Origin: JABDGZ01 sp964483785
GTDB taxonomy: Bacteria > Omnitrophota > Gorgyraeia > Zapsychrales > Fredricksoniimonadaceae
Assembly: GCA_964483785.1 (NCBI GenBank)
Contig: CAZACW010000001.1
Coordinates: 1 to 64,000, forward strand
DNA: 64,000 nucleotides
Direction: 5' to 3'
This document shows positions 53,601 through 64,000 of the stretch, piece by piece (within the stretch, counting starts at the first letter, position 1; the number at the start of each line of letters is the position of its first letter). A model generated the notes under the pieces. It made no database searches. It had not been told where the DNA came from and was given only the letters and a program-made list of their open reading frames with translations. The position numbers were made by a program, and so were the translations under genes.

Positions 53601-56600
53601 TCCATGCCTGCCCCGGTCAAGGCCTTGTTGCCAAAGGCCGTATGATCGTGGATCGTGAACATCCTTCCTTGCCTCTGCTGCATGCCTAAACTCGCATTCA
53701 TGGCCTGGATCAATAAAGCGATCTTTTCCCTCTGGCCGATTTCAGATACAGGGTTGGTATTTTCACGGCTGGGGGCAAGGCCTTCATCCGTATATTTATT
53801 GCTCGCGAAAATGACCACATTTTCATCGCCATGCAGAATTTCGTTCAGGCCAAAATACATATTCAGCTGGGCCACAGACAAATCCTGCGACTGGCCCGCG
53901 GCGGCGGTCATGGCCACAATCCAGCGGCGCGCATGCCAGGCATCCAAAATCTGCCGGCGGCTGTTGGCAGGGACATACACCCGGACATTCCTGCCCAAAT
54001 TGACATCTGCAGGAATGGGACCTTCCACGATCTGCCATGGATGCAAAAGGGTCATTTTGGAATTGATCTCCGCTTCGATCAGGCTTTCCAGGCCGGCCCT
54101 CAAGTCAGGATGACGCCCGTGCAAATACACGGCCGCATCATCGCCCCAGGCCACCAATTTTTCAAAGCGTTCCATAAGCACGTCAGCGGATATTGAATTC
54201 AGTCCCCTGAGGGCGTCGCCGCCGATGATGACATATCCGTGGACCTGCCTGCCGCGGCCCGGCCGCAAGGGATTATTGAATTCTTCGAATCTTTGCTGAA
54301 TTTCTCTGCGCTTTAATTCCTGCACCCAGCGCGTCATTCTGTCACTGATGGACCTGCGGGCCTGCGGGAAATAAATAATGGCCCACGCGGCTATGACGCC
54401 TCCCAACACAAAGACATTTTGGACCAATCCCTGCGTTCCCATGACGGCCAGGCCTAAGGCCATGGTCTGCAAAGGCCATTTGGCGAAGATGGACATGAAA
54501 TTGTAAAAGCCCATGGTCTGGGCGTAACGCACCAGCCCTAAAGCGTTAATCAGCATAAAGAGGGCCAGAAAGATCCTGACGTAGTCCCATCCGCCGTCCA
54601 TCGTCGCATACACCTGGGAGAACCATCCGGAAAATACCGCCGGAACAATCAGATAAGAGCCGACGGCGATGAAGGCCGCGATAGAGGCGGCGAAATTCAC
54701 CACGGTCATGCCCCAGGCCAGCCAGCCCTGTTTGGCCGCCACATAAATCGCGGCCTTCATAAATTTGGGCAAATAGGGCAGCTGCCTCAGCCAGGTCCCC
54801 CAGCCGCCGCCGGTCAAGGCCGCTGGGGTGAAATTGTATTTGAAGACCAGCCAGGTGAACGAAACAGGTTTTGCCTCTGTGATCATCAGCATGGCCCATC
54901 GTCTGAATACGCCGCCGCGGGCCATGTTACGGCTGACCATGGTCAAAGCAATGGGAAGAAGCAGGGAAAAGAATTCCAAAGAGACCCACACCACAAATAC
55001 GCCCCAATTCAAATAGGAGAGATAAACGCTGTGCACCTCTAATTTCATCAGAACAAACAATAATCCGGCCAGGGAAACTATGCGCACGGCCAAGGAAGAC
55101 CGCACGGCCAAATGGAAAATACGGTTCCATCCCGCCTTGATGGTCAAGCTAAAAGGAGCTCTCCTGGAAGGATGCCGAAGATGCTGGGCCATCCACGCCA
55201 TGAAGGAGAGGCCGATCCCCGCGGCCATCCCCCATAACGGCCAATTCAGCAGATTAATCAGGCCGCCCGCATTCATCTGCTGCCACATGGTGCCAAGCCC
55301 GGTGATCATCGGCTCTCCGCCGTCGAATTCGTTTTTCAAGACCAATCCTAAGGCCAGGCTCAAAAGGAGCCAGGGAGCATATTTGATCTTTTCATTGAGT
55401 ATCCAGTGGACCGGACGATGGTCATGATTGGCGATAAACTCCGTCATCATGCCGGTAAAATGCCGGAAGGAGCCTCTTTGTGCATGGAACACGTTTTCAA
55501 ACAATTCACCGATGAGCGTTAAATCAACGCCGGGCAGTCTGGTCTCAACGCCAAGCTCTTGGCGGTCAGCGGCTTGAGGCGCAACAGCTTGACGGCCCAG
55601 CAAGCCATTCACCACCGCCAATTCATCGACCCTTGATCCGTCCTGGGCCACATAACGCCAGGCCGTGGCCTGCACGATGTTGACCAGGGCCCTGACTTGA
55701 ATGAGATCATACGTTGTCGCTCCCACCGCCGGGACCCCGATATTCTCAAAGACCTGTTGCAATCTTTGTCCGGCCCTGTCGGTCCGGTCAGCGCCTTGGA
55801 TGAGCTCTTCCCTTAAAAGCCAGGCGAATTCCTGGTTCATCATCATCAAGGTGTCCCAGGTGGTGTTGCTGTCAAAGGAACGCCCGTTGCCGCTGCCGCG
55901 GTTGGCCTCCAGGGCCACCCGCCGCGCGATCAAAGCCTGCATCCAGACATAAACCAACATGCGATGCATGAACACCGCGCTGTCTTCTTCTGTGATGAAG
56001 CCGGCCTGCCTCGCGTGCTTCAAATATCCATAGGTCAGTATGAACACATTCTTGAGCTGAGTATCGAAATGGAAATCAACAGCGCCATCCAGCAGGATGA
56101 TGCTGCCGCCTCTTAAGGTCGGCAGATAGATCTCCTGCCAGGCCGACACCGCCTCTTCCATGGTCCCGGCATCCATCAACCGGTTGCGGTCTTGGCCAAC
56201 GGTTTGCGCGGCGCTTTGTTTGGCCCGCCGGTCATAGAACAAAATTTTAACCGTCATGGTCAGGAGGCTCCAGGCCAGGATCAGGCCTGTGAATCCTTCG
56301 ATGACCAAAATCAAGATGGAGGATTCCTTGGCATTCACATGCAGGGCAAATTGTTTTTGGGGCAATACCACCGCTGCGCGGCTTTCCATATCCGTCAAAA
56401 TCCTGGCCGTGGCTGCCAGGGCCGTTCCACCGTCGGATTTGTCCCCTAAAGGCAGGATATCATTGTCCATGCCCGTTGAAATGCCTTTTTCATGGATCAT
56501 TTCCCGGCGGTCAAAATCAGCGGGCAGGGCAAAGACTGGATACCGGCCCTCAACGCCTAGGGCATTCAGCGACCGGACGGCAAAATCCCTGCCCGGCGCA

Positions 56601-59600
56601 TATCCGAGGGCCTGGGCCGCGGAAAGATATTCGGCCGTTGTCTGGGAAAATATCACATCGCCCTGGCCGCGCGGGGTGCTGGTGTCCAGCCCCTGCTTGC
56701 CGTCGATGCGCACACCGAAAATTTGATAGGCCCGCTCCAAAATTTCCTGGCCGTTGAGACCCAAATCGTTTGCGATACGTGCCGCCGCGATATAATCACG
56801 GGCATCCAAATCCAGGCGGGTCCCGAAGAAACGCTGACCCTCATTATTACTGCTTTGGATCTCATCCTGGCCGGAGATGATCACCCCGCGGGATTCATAA
56901 TTGTGTTTGACGTTGGCCAGGAGCCACCTTAAGGCCGTGTCCCTGACCTTGCTTAAATCCTGGACCTGGGCCGCGGTCAAAAGGCCCTGGCCTTGAATCA
57001 AGGTGTCCCGCGTTTCCCGGAATACAACCGCATTGTCCAAGGTCCTCATATGAAGCGGATTGTCCTGGATCAAAATTCCCGCGCGGCGCACGGCCTTTCC
57101 CGACCGGTCTTGCGCAATGCCGGAGAGCCCCTCATTGGGGATGAATTGATGGGTGAAACTGTGCGTTAAGTTGGTCAAGAATTCCGACGGTATTTGATTT
57201 TGGATTTGTCCGTTAGCAGCCTGGACATACAGCGAGACCAGATGGATGAGGCGCGCCTGCGCCGCCGGCGCGTAGGCGGAGGTCGTGTAATTGGTGTTAT
57301 AAGCTTTGGATTCCTGGGCGTCCCTGGTCACGGCATTGTAGCTGCTGCGCAAAGGCAGCGTGCCTGCGCGGGTCACGTCCATGTAAAACTGGATGACACC
57401 AAAAGCCAAATCCAAACGCCCCTGATCGATCCAAGCTTCGAGTATGTCCATCTCTCCCATGGTTTCAACGATGGGGCTTGCCGGATTGGTCCTGAATAAA
57501 AATGCATCCGGGTCATATTGGTTTCTGACGACATTGCCGGCTTGGGCCCCGATCAGCGCATTGATCAAAGCATCGCGGGAGACGGCGATCTGGGCGGCTT
57601 CCCCTTGGATGGCCGGAGGCAAGGGGCGGCTGGACACATGGGGGAACAGCAAGGACGACCCTAAGAAGCTGGTGGAATATCTCGATTGTTCCAGGGCATC
57701 GGCCAATTGCAACGCCCTGTCCGACGTGGTTTGGTCCAAGTCGACCCCATTGCCGAAAATCCATTGTGAAGGCAGGGAAAGCGCGCTGTTGGCCGTGTTA
57801 TTCTGGACCCTGCCAAAGGTCGGATGTGAAAGAAATTTCAGATCACGGCCGTAGACTTCAAAGGCCGGGACCTCATATTCGCCGTTTAAAAATACCTGGG
57901 TGCGGGACGATTCCAGGAAAGGATTGCGGATGCCAAAGACCTCAATTCTCCCCGGGGCAGGACGGGCGATGAGATTATATTCCAGGGTATCGCCTGTATG
58001 GCTGTTGAGCACCGCAAAGGGATCGCGGCGATGGACTAAGTGCCTTCTGTAAATTTCCACATTGGTGCTTTTTTCCTTCTGGCTGGCCTGGATGCTGTGC
58101 AGGCCATCGTCAAAATACATTTCGCTGTAATGATTGTCCTTCTCCACATAATGAATGGTCCTGCCGCCGCGGGAATCGTCACGGATAAAGGCCTTGACGC
58201 GTTTCAAAAACGCGGTGATGATGATTCTTTCAGGGGTGCTTTGGGCGGTGTAGACATTGATCCACACCTCGCCTTTTTTGCCGCCGGAGACCGGCTCGAC
58301 AAAGATGGCCTTGTCCTCCAGGATTTGGCCGAGGATTTCGCCGTTGCCCTCTTCGCTGGCATTCACGATGTCCCCTTCATGCGTGGCGCGGCTGATCACG
58401 GCTTCCCAATCCTTGGGATTCAATCCCTGCACCCTGCTTTCAACGGCCTTGATGTCCAAGACCTCGATATTTTCCTCCACCAGGATCACACCACCGGAGA
58501 GCCTGCCGCTATGGACAAAGACCAGATTGCCGCTTCGGATGGCCGCCAGATTTTTGCCTAAATTGACCTGGCCTGAAAATCTCCCTTCGCGGGAAAGATT
58601 AATGACATCGCCCTTGCCCGTCGTGCGGCTGATCACCGCCCTTAAAACTCCGCTGCTTTGGCCTTCCGGCACGCCCACGAGCCTGCGCAGGTCCATGGTG
58701 TCTTTCTTGGCGCCGATGGCCATGACCGTGTTGTCCAAGCGTGCCTCATACAAGCCTGTCACCGTCACTTCACCCTCGGCATCGCGTTCCTGGGCAAAGC
58801 TGGCGCTGTTGTTTTTGGTGTTGATTTGACCGACGGCATTGCCTTCGGCGGCCGTGTCAATGATGTCTCCCTTGCCGGTTTTACGGCTGACCAAGGCCCT
58901 TAAATCCTCGCTCTTGTACCCGTCAGGAGCATTGCTGACCTTGCGCACATCAGCCCTGTCCTTGAAGGCTCTGATTTCCACGGTGCCGGCGTTTAACCCG
59001 GCCTCGTACAACGCTGTTACCGCGGCCCCGTTTTGATCATCCCTTTCTTCAATAAAGCTCGCCCTGCCGGCCCCTTCATTGAATTGTCCGACGATATTGC
59101 CGTCCGCGGCCAAGTCCACAATATCGCCCTTGTGGGCCTTGCGGCTGACCGCGGCCCTTAAATGATCGCTGTTAAAAGGGGCCGGAGCGCTGATCACCGG
59201 ACGGACATCCATGGTGTCGATTTTCTCTTCAATCACGACCCGGCCGTTCTCCCGATGGGCCTTGAATACTGCGCTGACGGTCTCATTCTTTTGGGCATCA
59301 CGCTCTTCTACCAAGCTCGCCCTGCCGGTCTTGCCGTTGAATTGGCCGGCAATCAACCCGGCCCTGCTGATATCCACCAAATCGCCTTTACCGGTGGTGC
59401 GGCTGATCACGGCTTTGATGTCCCGGCTGTTCATGCCTGAAGGCAGGCCCTGGACCCCGATGATATCAACGGTGTCTTTCTGCTCGCCGATGGTCAAGAT
59501 GCCCTGGTCAAGAGCGGCCTTATAGATCCCGGCAACCGAAGCCTCGCCTTGCTCATCGCGCTCCTGGATCAGGCTGACAGTCAACTCTCCCGTATACGTG

Positions 59601-62600
59601 TTGGTCACGATCTGGCCGGCCACGATGCCCATGGTCCTATCGATGATGACGCCTTTGTGCGTTGACCTTCGGATGGCGCCCCTGATTTCATGGCCGGCTA
59701 TATCCGACGGCGCTCCAGCCACGGTGTGGATGTCCACGGTATCAAATTGCGGGCCGACGGTTTTCTGGTTCAAATCGATGGACTGCAAAGGATGCGGCTG
59801 ATCACCCATGTCAAATTCCACGAAATCCCCTTCAGGCGTATCGACGCTGACTGAGCCTATTTCCACACTGCCCTTCATGATCCGCGCAGACTCGGTCTTG
59901 TTTTGGCGGTCCACATGAACGTTCAATATCAAACGCTGGCCGGCTGTGGTCAAAGCGGCTGGAATTTGTCCGGTGACCTCGCTGTTGATGGAATACCCTT
60001 CCACATCTCCCTGGTTCTGGGCATTCACGAGATCGCCGTGCTCGGTCAACAGATGAAGTTCGCTGTCATAGTAATAAACCGGCTGGCGGCCCAAGGGGGC
60101 CAAGGGATTGGAAAGCACCGCGTAGCCCAGGCGGCCTGAACTTAAATAGGCCCTTGGATAAAAGCCTAAATTCTCCTTTCCCGTGCGCAGGTCAACGCCG
60201 AAGATGCGGTCCTTGTTGGTCCTTAAATCGTGGCGCCGGATGACCAGGGCATTGACCACCCCCGGGATATCGATGATGCCCAGCATGTCCGAGGTGGCGA
60301 TCTTGGCACCCGCCTGGCCGTCGATCACCTCAAAAATATCGCCGTCCTCAACGTGTTCCATTTCCATGCGGCCGGGAATGCCGGTCAAATACAGCCGGGC
60401 CACACGGCCCTGTTCGAAAGTATATTGTTCGATGGCGATCACATCGCTGTCCTTGATGCCGCGGTCCTTGATCTGCTGATAGGTCAACAATTCCGCGTGC
60501 ACCGGGGCCGCGGCTGTGGCGTTAAAGACCACCACCAAATGGCTCTTGAGATATTCATTGATATACTTCTGGGCCGGCGGTATCAGGGTCATGGTGGCGG
60601 CCTGCACCGGCGAGGTGGCGGCTTTCTCGCCGGGCTCGAGGCCGATCACCATGGTCTTTAAAGGCAGCCACCCCTCGCGCAGGGCCTGCGGATCATCATT
60701 GGGTGTCGGGAAGGCCTGCGTGGGCTCTTCGCGGTCAAACTTGCCGTTGCCGTTGGTGTCCTTATAATACAAATATTGCTGACGGCCGTTGGTCTTGATG
60801 GGCAGATGCAATTGCAGCCAGCCATAAGGGGAATTCAAGGCCTTGACCAATTGGGCCTTGGTCAATTTCATCAATTTAGGCTGGTCCAGAGGTTTGCCGC
60901 CGGCATCCACATGCACGGCCATGGCAAAGCCGATGGGCTGATTGTCCGCAATACTGTCCCAGGGTACTTCAGGGACCTGGGGCCTGACCAGGGGCTGAGC
61001 GCGCACAGGGATTGTTATCCCTTCCGGCATGGCCATAGGATCTTTGCCGGCCACAGCCAAACCATAATAGGCCCCGGCGGAAAGGGAGGCCGTGGCTGAC
61101 TTAGGCGTGCGCCAGCCATGCATGGTATCCACGTAGGCGATACTGCCGTCGGGATGCACCGCATACGGCGCCACCCACATATTGTTTTCCAATTTAAAGA
61201 ACCTGCCCAAGGACTCCATCAAAAGCCTTCTCTTCATTTCATAAGATGCAGCTTTGTCAGAATCGCCCAAACGGCCGGCGATCTGACCGGCATGGCGGTA
61301 TAAGAAGCTCAGCTGGGACGACCATTCCATGGAAATCGCCGTGTGGCGGTTGCCGAAATCAATGCCGAGCAATCGGCCGTTCTCATAAACTCCGGCGCGC
61401 TCTTCGAGGGCGTTGATCATCGCTTCGATCTCCTGGAAGCGCTCGGCCGCGGTGGCCCCGAAGAACGGATCTTCCATCATTTCATCGACAGGCGCCCAGG
61501 TGGTGGTGTCTGAGGCAAAAAATTCAGGGCCGTCCTTGACCCAGGCGCCGTTTTGATAATGCGCACCGCGGGAGAAGGTGTGCGTCCGCTTATCGTACAT
61601 GCCCCTGATCCAGATATAGGCCTTGTCGCGGGCGGACGCAAAGCGGTCGCGGTCAGCCTGGGTGGCGCCGAAGCGGGCCAGTTTACGCAGTAAATTCAAG
61701 GCACTTTCATTGTTTTCCGTGGATTTCAGGTTAAAGAACACATCATTGCGCTGGCCTGGGCCTGCCACCTGGCCTTTGGGACCGAAACGGATGCCGCCGT
61801 CGGCATCCTGCAGTTGGATCAAAAAGTCTGCGCGCTCCTGGGCCAAGATCAGGTTTTTCAAGTCCCTGCCCTGCAGATACTGGTCCAGCCCCGCGGCGCC
61901 GATCCAGGCATTGGGGCCTGCCCCGACATTCCAGGGCCATTTATTCCACCAATCGCCGTATTGTTCGCCGAAGCCGGCGACCCGGATATCGTTGAAAATC
62001 CCCTCCTGGATAATGCCTAAATTGCCCTGCGGCATCACCTGCGGATGGGTCTCACCGTCGGGGAAGCGGAAGCCGTTGTAATAGGTTTCCAAAATTTTTG
62101 CGGCTTTGCCGCCTTCCAAAATCACGCGCAGGCCGTTATCATAGGTATAGGACACAAAAGACAGGTCAAGATCGTTGAAGTAGCTGGGTGACATCCCCGC
62201 GGCCTTGGAATTCCTGTCGAAGAATTCGGTGTATTTCTGGCCCGCGGCCAAATTAAACTGCAGATCATTGGACGGCGCCGGCGCGCCGAATTGGGCTGGA
62301 ATGATGGGGTTGGGAACATCCAACAAATGGCCGAGCCCAAGACCTGGTTGATTGGCCGCCAGCTGTACTCCGGTCAACCCTAAAGGATAAATGATCCAGT
62401 TGCCGTTGATTCTGGGCGTGGCTTCGAGCTCACCCACCGCGAAACGGAGTGGCGCAGGCGGCGTATTCATCCCGTGATTAGACATCATGCGCAAAAATTC
62501 ATCCATGTCCTGATGGGCGCGCCGGATCTCCCCTTCCATGCCTTGGGTGGACATTTCGATGATGATGGGGAAGCGGCTGGTGAATTCAGGGCCGATCCTT

Positions 62601-64000
62601 CCCGTGTCCTTGGGCAGGACGATCCTGGCCTTGCCTGAACCCAGCGGCACCTTGGTGTGCTCGTCCACCTTCAAAAAATATCCGAACACCGACGGCGCGT
62701 TTGCGACCCTCGGCAATTCTTCGCTGATGATCCCTGCCTCGTCCAGGTCTTCCTGGGGAATATTTTCGATGGCAAAAACAAGGGTGTCGTGGATCGCTTC
62801 CCATTGGGCCGCGTTGATGGGCTTGGGCATGTCCCCGAAGAACCTGGCCACTGCGTAGCCGGACTGGGCCTCCTGCTCGGTCCTCATTAATCTTAAGGAA
62901 GGCATGAATATTTTCTTGCCGTCCAAGGACATCAGCCATTCCACGGAAATGGGCCCCTTGGGCATTCTGTCCTGGCCTGTGAGCTCCTGTTCCTCGGTGT
63001 ACACTTCCGTCGGAAGATAGCCGTGAATAGGATCATCGCGGGCTGCCGGGGCCAATCTCAGGCGGTCCTTGACCTGCTTTAGAAGCTCCTCGACCTTTTT
63101 GGGATCGCGCAATTGGTCTGAACTGACGCCGGGCAGGCGGTCGCGGCCGCTGCTGACATCATAGCCTATCCCCAGCGACGGGGATATGGAGCCGGCCAAG
63201 CCGCCGCGGCCGCCGGCCGCGATGCTGGGCTGGGCATAGGCCCCGAAATTCACGGACCAGCGATCATAAATCCTCTGGGCCGCATTCACGTTGACGCCCC
63301 AGCCGGCCGGGCTGCCGAAAAGGCCCACGCTTAAACTCGTGTCTTCCTGGATCTTGAAATTATAACCGACGCTGCCGCGCCACTGGCCGTTGATCATGGA
63401 CGCCTGCGCCTGAAGGCGGCCGGGGCCGACGGGAGCTGAGACAGATATGCCGGCGCGCTTTTGGGCCACTTCAGGATTGATCATCACATCATAAATTTGG
63501 AAACCCGCGCCGATGGAGGGGAACACGGTATTGTAATGCCCGCCGAAAATGGTGGTCATCTCATGGTTCATGAAGAACCTCAACGACAACTTGAAATGGT
63601 CGCTGTCATAGACTTTTTGCTCGATGCCGATCTTATCGAACAGGGCCACATTATCCGCTGTCAAAAGACGTGTGGTATCAGTGACGTTGCGGTTGGTATA
63701 AGGATCTGTGACCGTGATACGGGTCTGGTCCTGGCGGTTGGAGAGAAATCCGCCGGCCTCGATGATGAGCCTGGTGTCCTTGGTGAAATCATAATTGAAG
63801 CTTAAATTCATGCCGCCCATCATGCTGGATTTGGTGTGCGCGTTGTTGGCCACGTCTCTTAAGAAAATACCGCTGACCGCAAAACCCCATTTATCGTTAG
63901 CCAGGGCCAAGGTATTGCCGATCAGCATATAGGCATGCCTGACTTCCTTGCCGCCGCCGCCGAAATTCTGCTGGAATGAATTGGTCAAAAGCATGCCGAT
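50620..64000 (-). CDS. Giant multidomain envelope protein, N-terminal part (open at edge)
   Basis: The frame is open from the window edge (reading IGMLLTNSFQQNF) to the N run, 4,460 codons plus one base. The Met at 63994 is internal, so the true start is outside. Domains in order: beta-barrel-like region (64000-63110), unassigned region, (alpha/alpha)-toroid (62200-61050), EF-hand loop (60760-60725), six ~85-residue repeats (59760-58300), a beta-rich link, a second toroid (57700-56380), a membrane helix (56330-56230), helical region, membrane block (55400-54350), glycosyltransferase-like core (54260-52880), membrane block (52930-51650) and a coiled region ending in the repeat that contains the gap. 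Some peptide predicted beyond the N run in this frame is an artefact of the placeholder length. Confidence 0.9.
52880..54260 (-). other. Glycosyltransferase-like core between membrane blocks
   Basis: A soluble segment between two multi-helix membrane regions contains GMTTMKIIDRGAVNNDVEEH, PGRGTTNVN, HAPGISEDIWA (53146-53181) and PPRWAGGYVQMK (52990-53030) before a helix. An ED motif followed by an RW motif and membrane helices is the layout of processive GT2/GT48-type synthases. Family assignment is tentative. Confidence 0.38.
56380..57700 (-). other. (alpha/alpha)-toroid-like domain 2
   Basis: Helix-rich segment with NPASPIVETMGEMDILEAWI, LPLRSSYNAVTRDAQESKAY, STPRGQGDVIFSQTTAEYLS and GISTGMDNDILPLGDKSDGG. 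Recurrent acidic and aromatic residues at helix ends resemble the first toroid. A hydrophobic helix follows at 56330-56230. Confidence 0.4.
58300..59760 (-). repeat. Six ~85-residue protein repeats
   Basis: Consensus: DT.D...V...P.G..S.DLRA.ISR.T.KGD..D....G...GQ, then AS..EERD and V...Y.A.L. Copies start near 59750, 59490, 59225, 58965, 58710 and 58475. The sixth is most divergent. DNA copies differ, so the array is old and kept by selection. Predicted beta-rich; probably an extracellular stalk or ligand-binding array. Confidence 0.75.
60725..60760 (-). other. EF-hand-type calcium loop
   Basis: DTNGNGKFDREE matches the 12-residue loop with ligands at 1, 3, 5, 9 and 12, as in dockerin and EF-hand repeats. 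A single copy; calcium binding would place this part outside the cytoplasm. Confidence 0.6.
61050..62200 (-). other. (alpha/alpha)-toroid glycosidase-like domain 1
   Basis: Contains WPWNVGAGPNAWIGAAGLDQ, STENNESALNLLRKLARFG and SLSAGAYYGLAVAG, with repeated paired helices and aromatic/acidic loop residues. This is the style of six-hairpin glycoside hydrolases and of the glycoamylase-like domains of glucan synthases. The catalytic acid cannot be fixed by eye. Confidence 0.5.
63110..64000 (-). other. Beta-barrel-like N-proximal region of giant protein
   Basis: About 290 residues of alternating amphipathic strands with aromatic girdle-like positions, for example GMNLSFNYDFTKDTRLIIEA, VFPSIGAGFQIYDVMI, GSVGYNFKIQEDTSLSVGLF and WSVNFGAYAQP. 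The pattern suits an outer-membrane barrel or a beta-sandwich. No family is named with confidence. Confidence 0.4.

Overview
The window reads as a piece of a Gram-negative-type bacterial genome: signal peptides, a lipoprotein, a PBP5-type carboxypeptidase, a beta-barrel-like segment, and a MutS/MutL pair whose MutL carries its own endonuclease motif. The cluster rich in glycosyltransferases and the giant multidomain gene (about 10,000 codons visible and still open at the window edge) are characteristic of Omnitrophota (formerly OP3), which are known for giant genes. That placement is an inference; no rRNA or other phylogenetic marker is present apart from ordinary housekeeping genes.

Layout. 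1-14,242: surface-glycan machinery. One minus-strand operon (14,242 to 4,723) holds four polytopic GT-C-like membrane proteins, an SGNH hydrolase and two GT2 transferases, mostly joined by 4-nt or near-zero junctions. A second minus-strand group (3,553 to 18) holds a GDP-mannose 3,5-epimerase, a paralogue of one of the membrane proteins and a small TPR protein. A plus-strand transferase lies between the two groups. 14,369-18,366: three arylsulfotransferase-like beta-propellers in two overlapping genes. 18,323-21,401: a membrane-anchored phosphodiesterase-family protein and a very Cys-rich secreted protein. 21,471-33,959: housekeeping genes: rsmI, glmS, a divergent bL27, a DsbA-like oxidoreductase, dacA, trmB, a lipoprotein, sixA, an EamA-type transporter half, a transglutaminase-like secreted protein, mutS and mutL. 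Two families of recurring palindromes sit at the 3' ends of these genes, and another hairpin is embedded in mutS.

33,977-64,000 (minus strand): one giant gene followed by a coupled PilZ gene. The giant frame is interrupted on paper by a run of exactly 100 N (50,520-50,619) lying inside a tandem repeat. Filling the gap with the matching 371 nt of the intact copy (48,711-49,081) restores a single frame and predicts about 9,982 residues within this window, with the N-terminus outside it. Reading N to C it contains: a beta-barrel-like region, an (alpha/alpha)-toroid glycosidase-like domain, an EF-hand loop, six ~85-residue repeats, a second toroid-like domain, a membrane-embedded glycosyltransferase-like core, helical tandem repeats of 269 residues, a mannitol-1-phosphate dehydrogenase-like domain with its catalytic K/N/H, a sugar nucleotidyltransferase-like domain with a beta-helix, a P-loop kinase-like domain, many membrane segments, three internal signal-peptide-like segments and a long helical tail. 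The coupled PilZ protein suggests c-di-GMP control. The most economical reading is a giant envelope machine that makes, modifies or binds a glycan; possible cleavage into several products is a testable alternative. No tRNA, rRNA, CRISPR array or transposase gene was seen.
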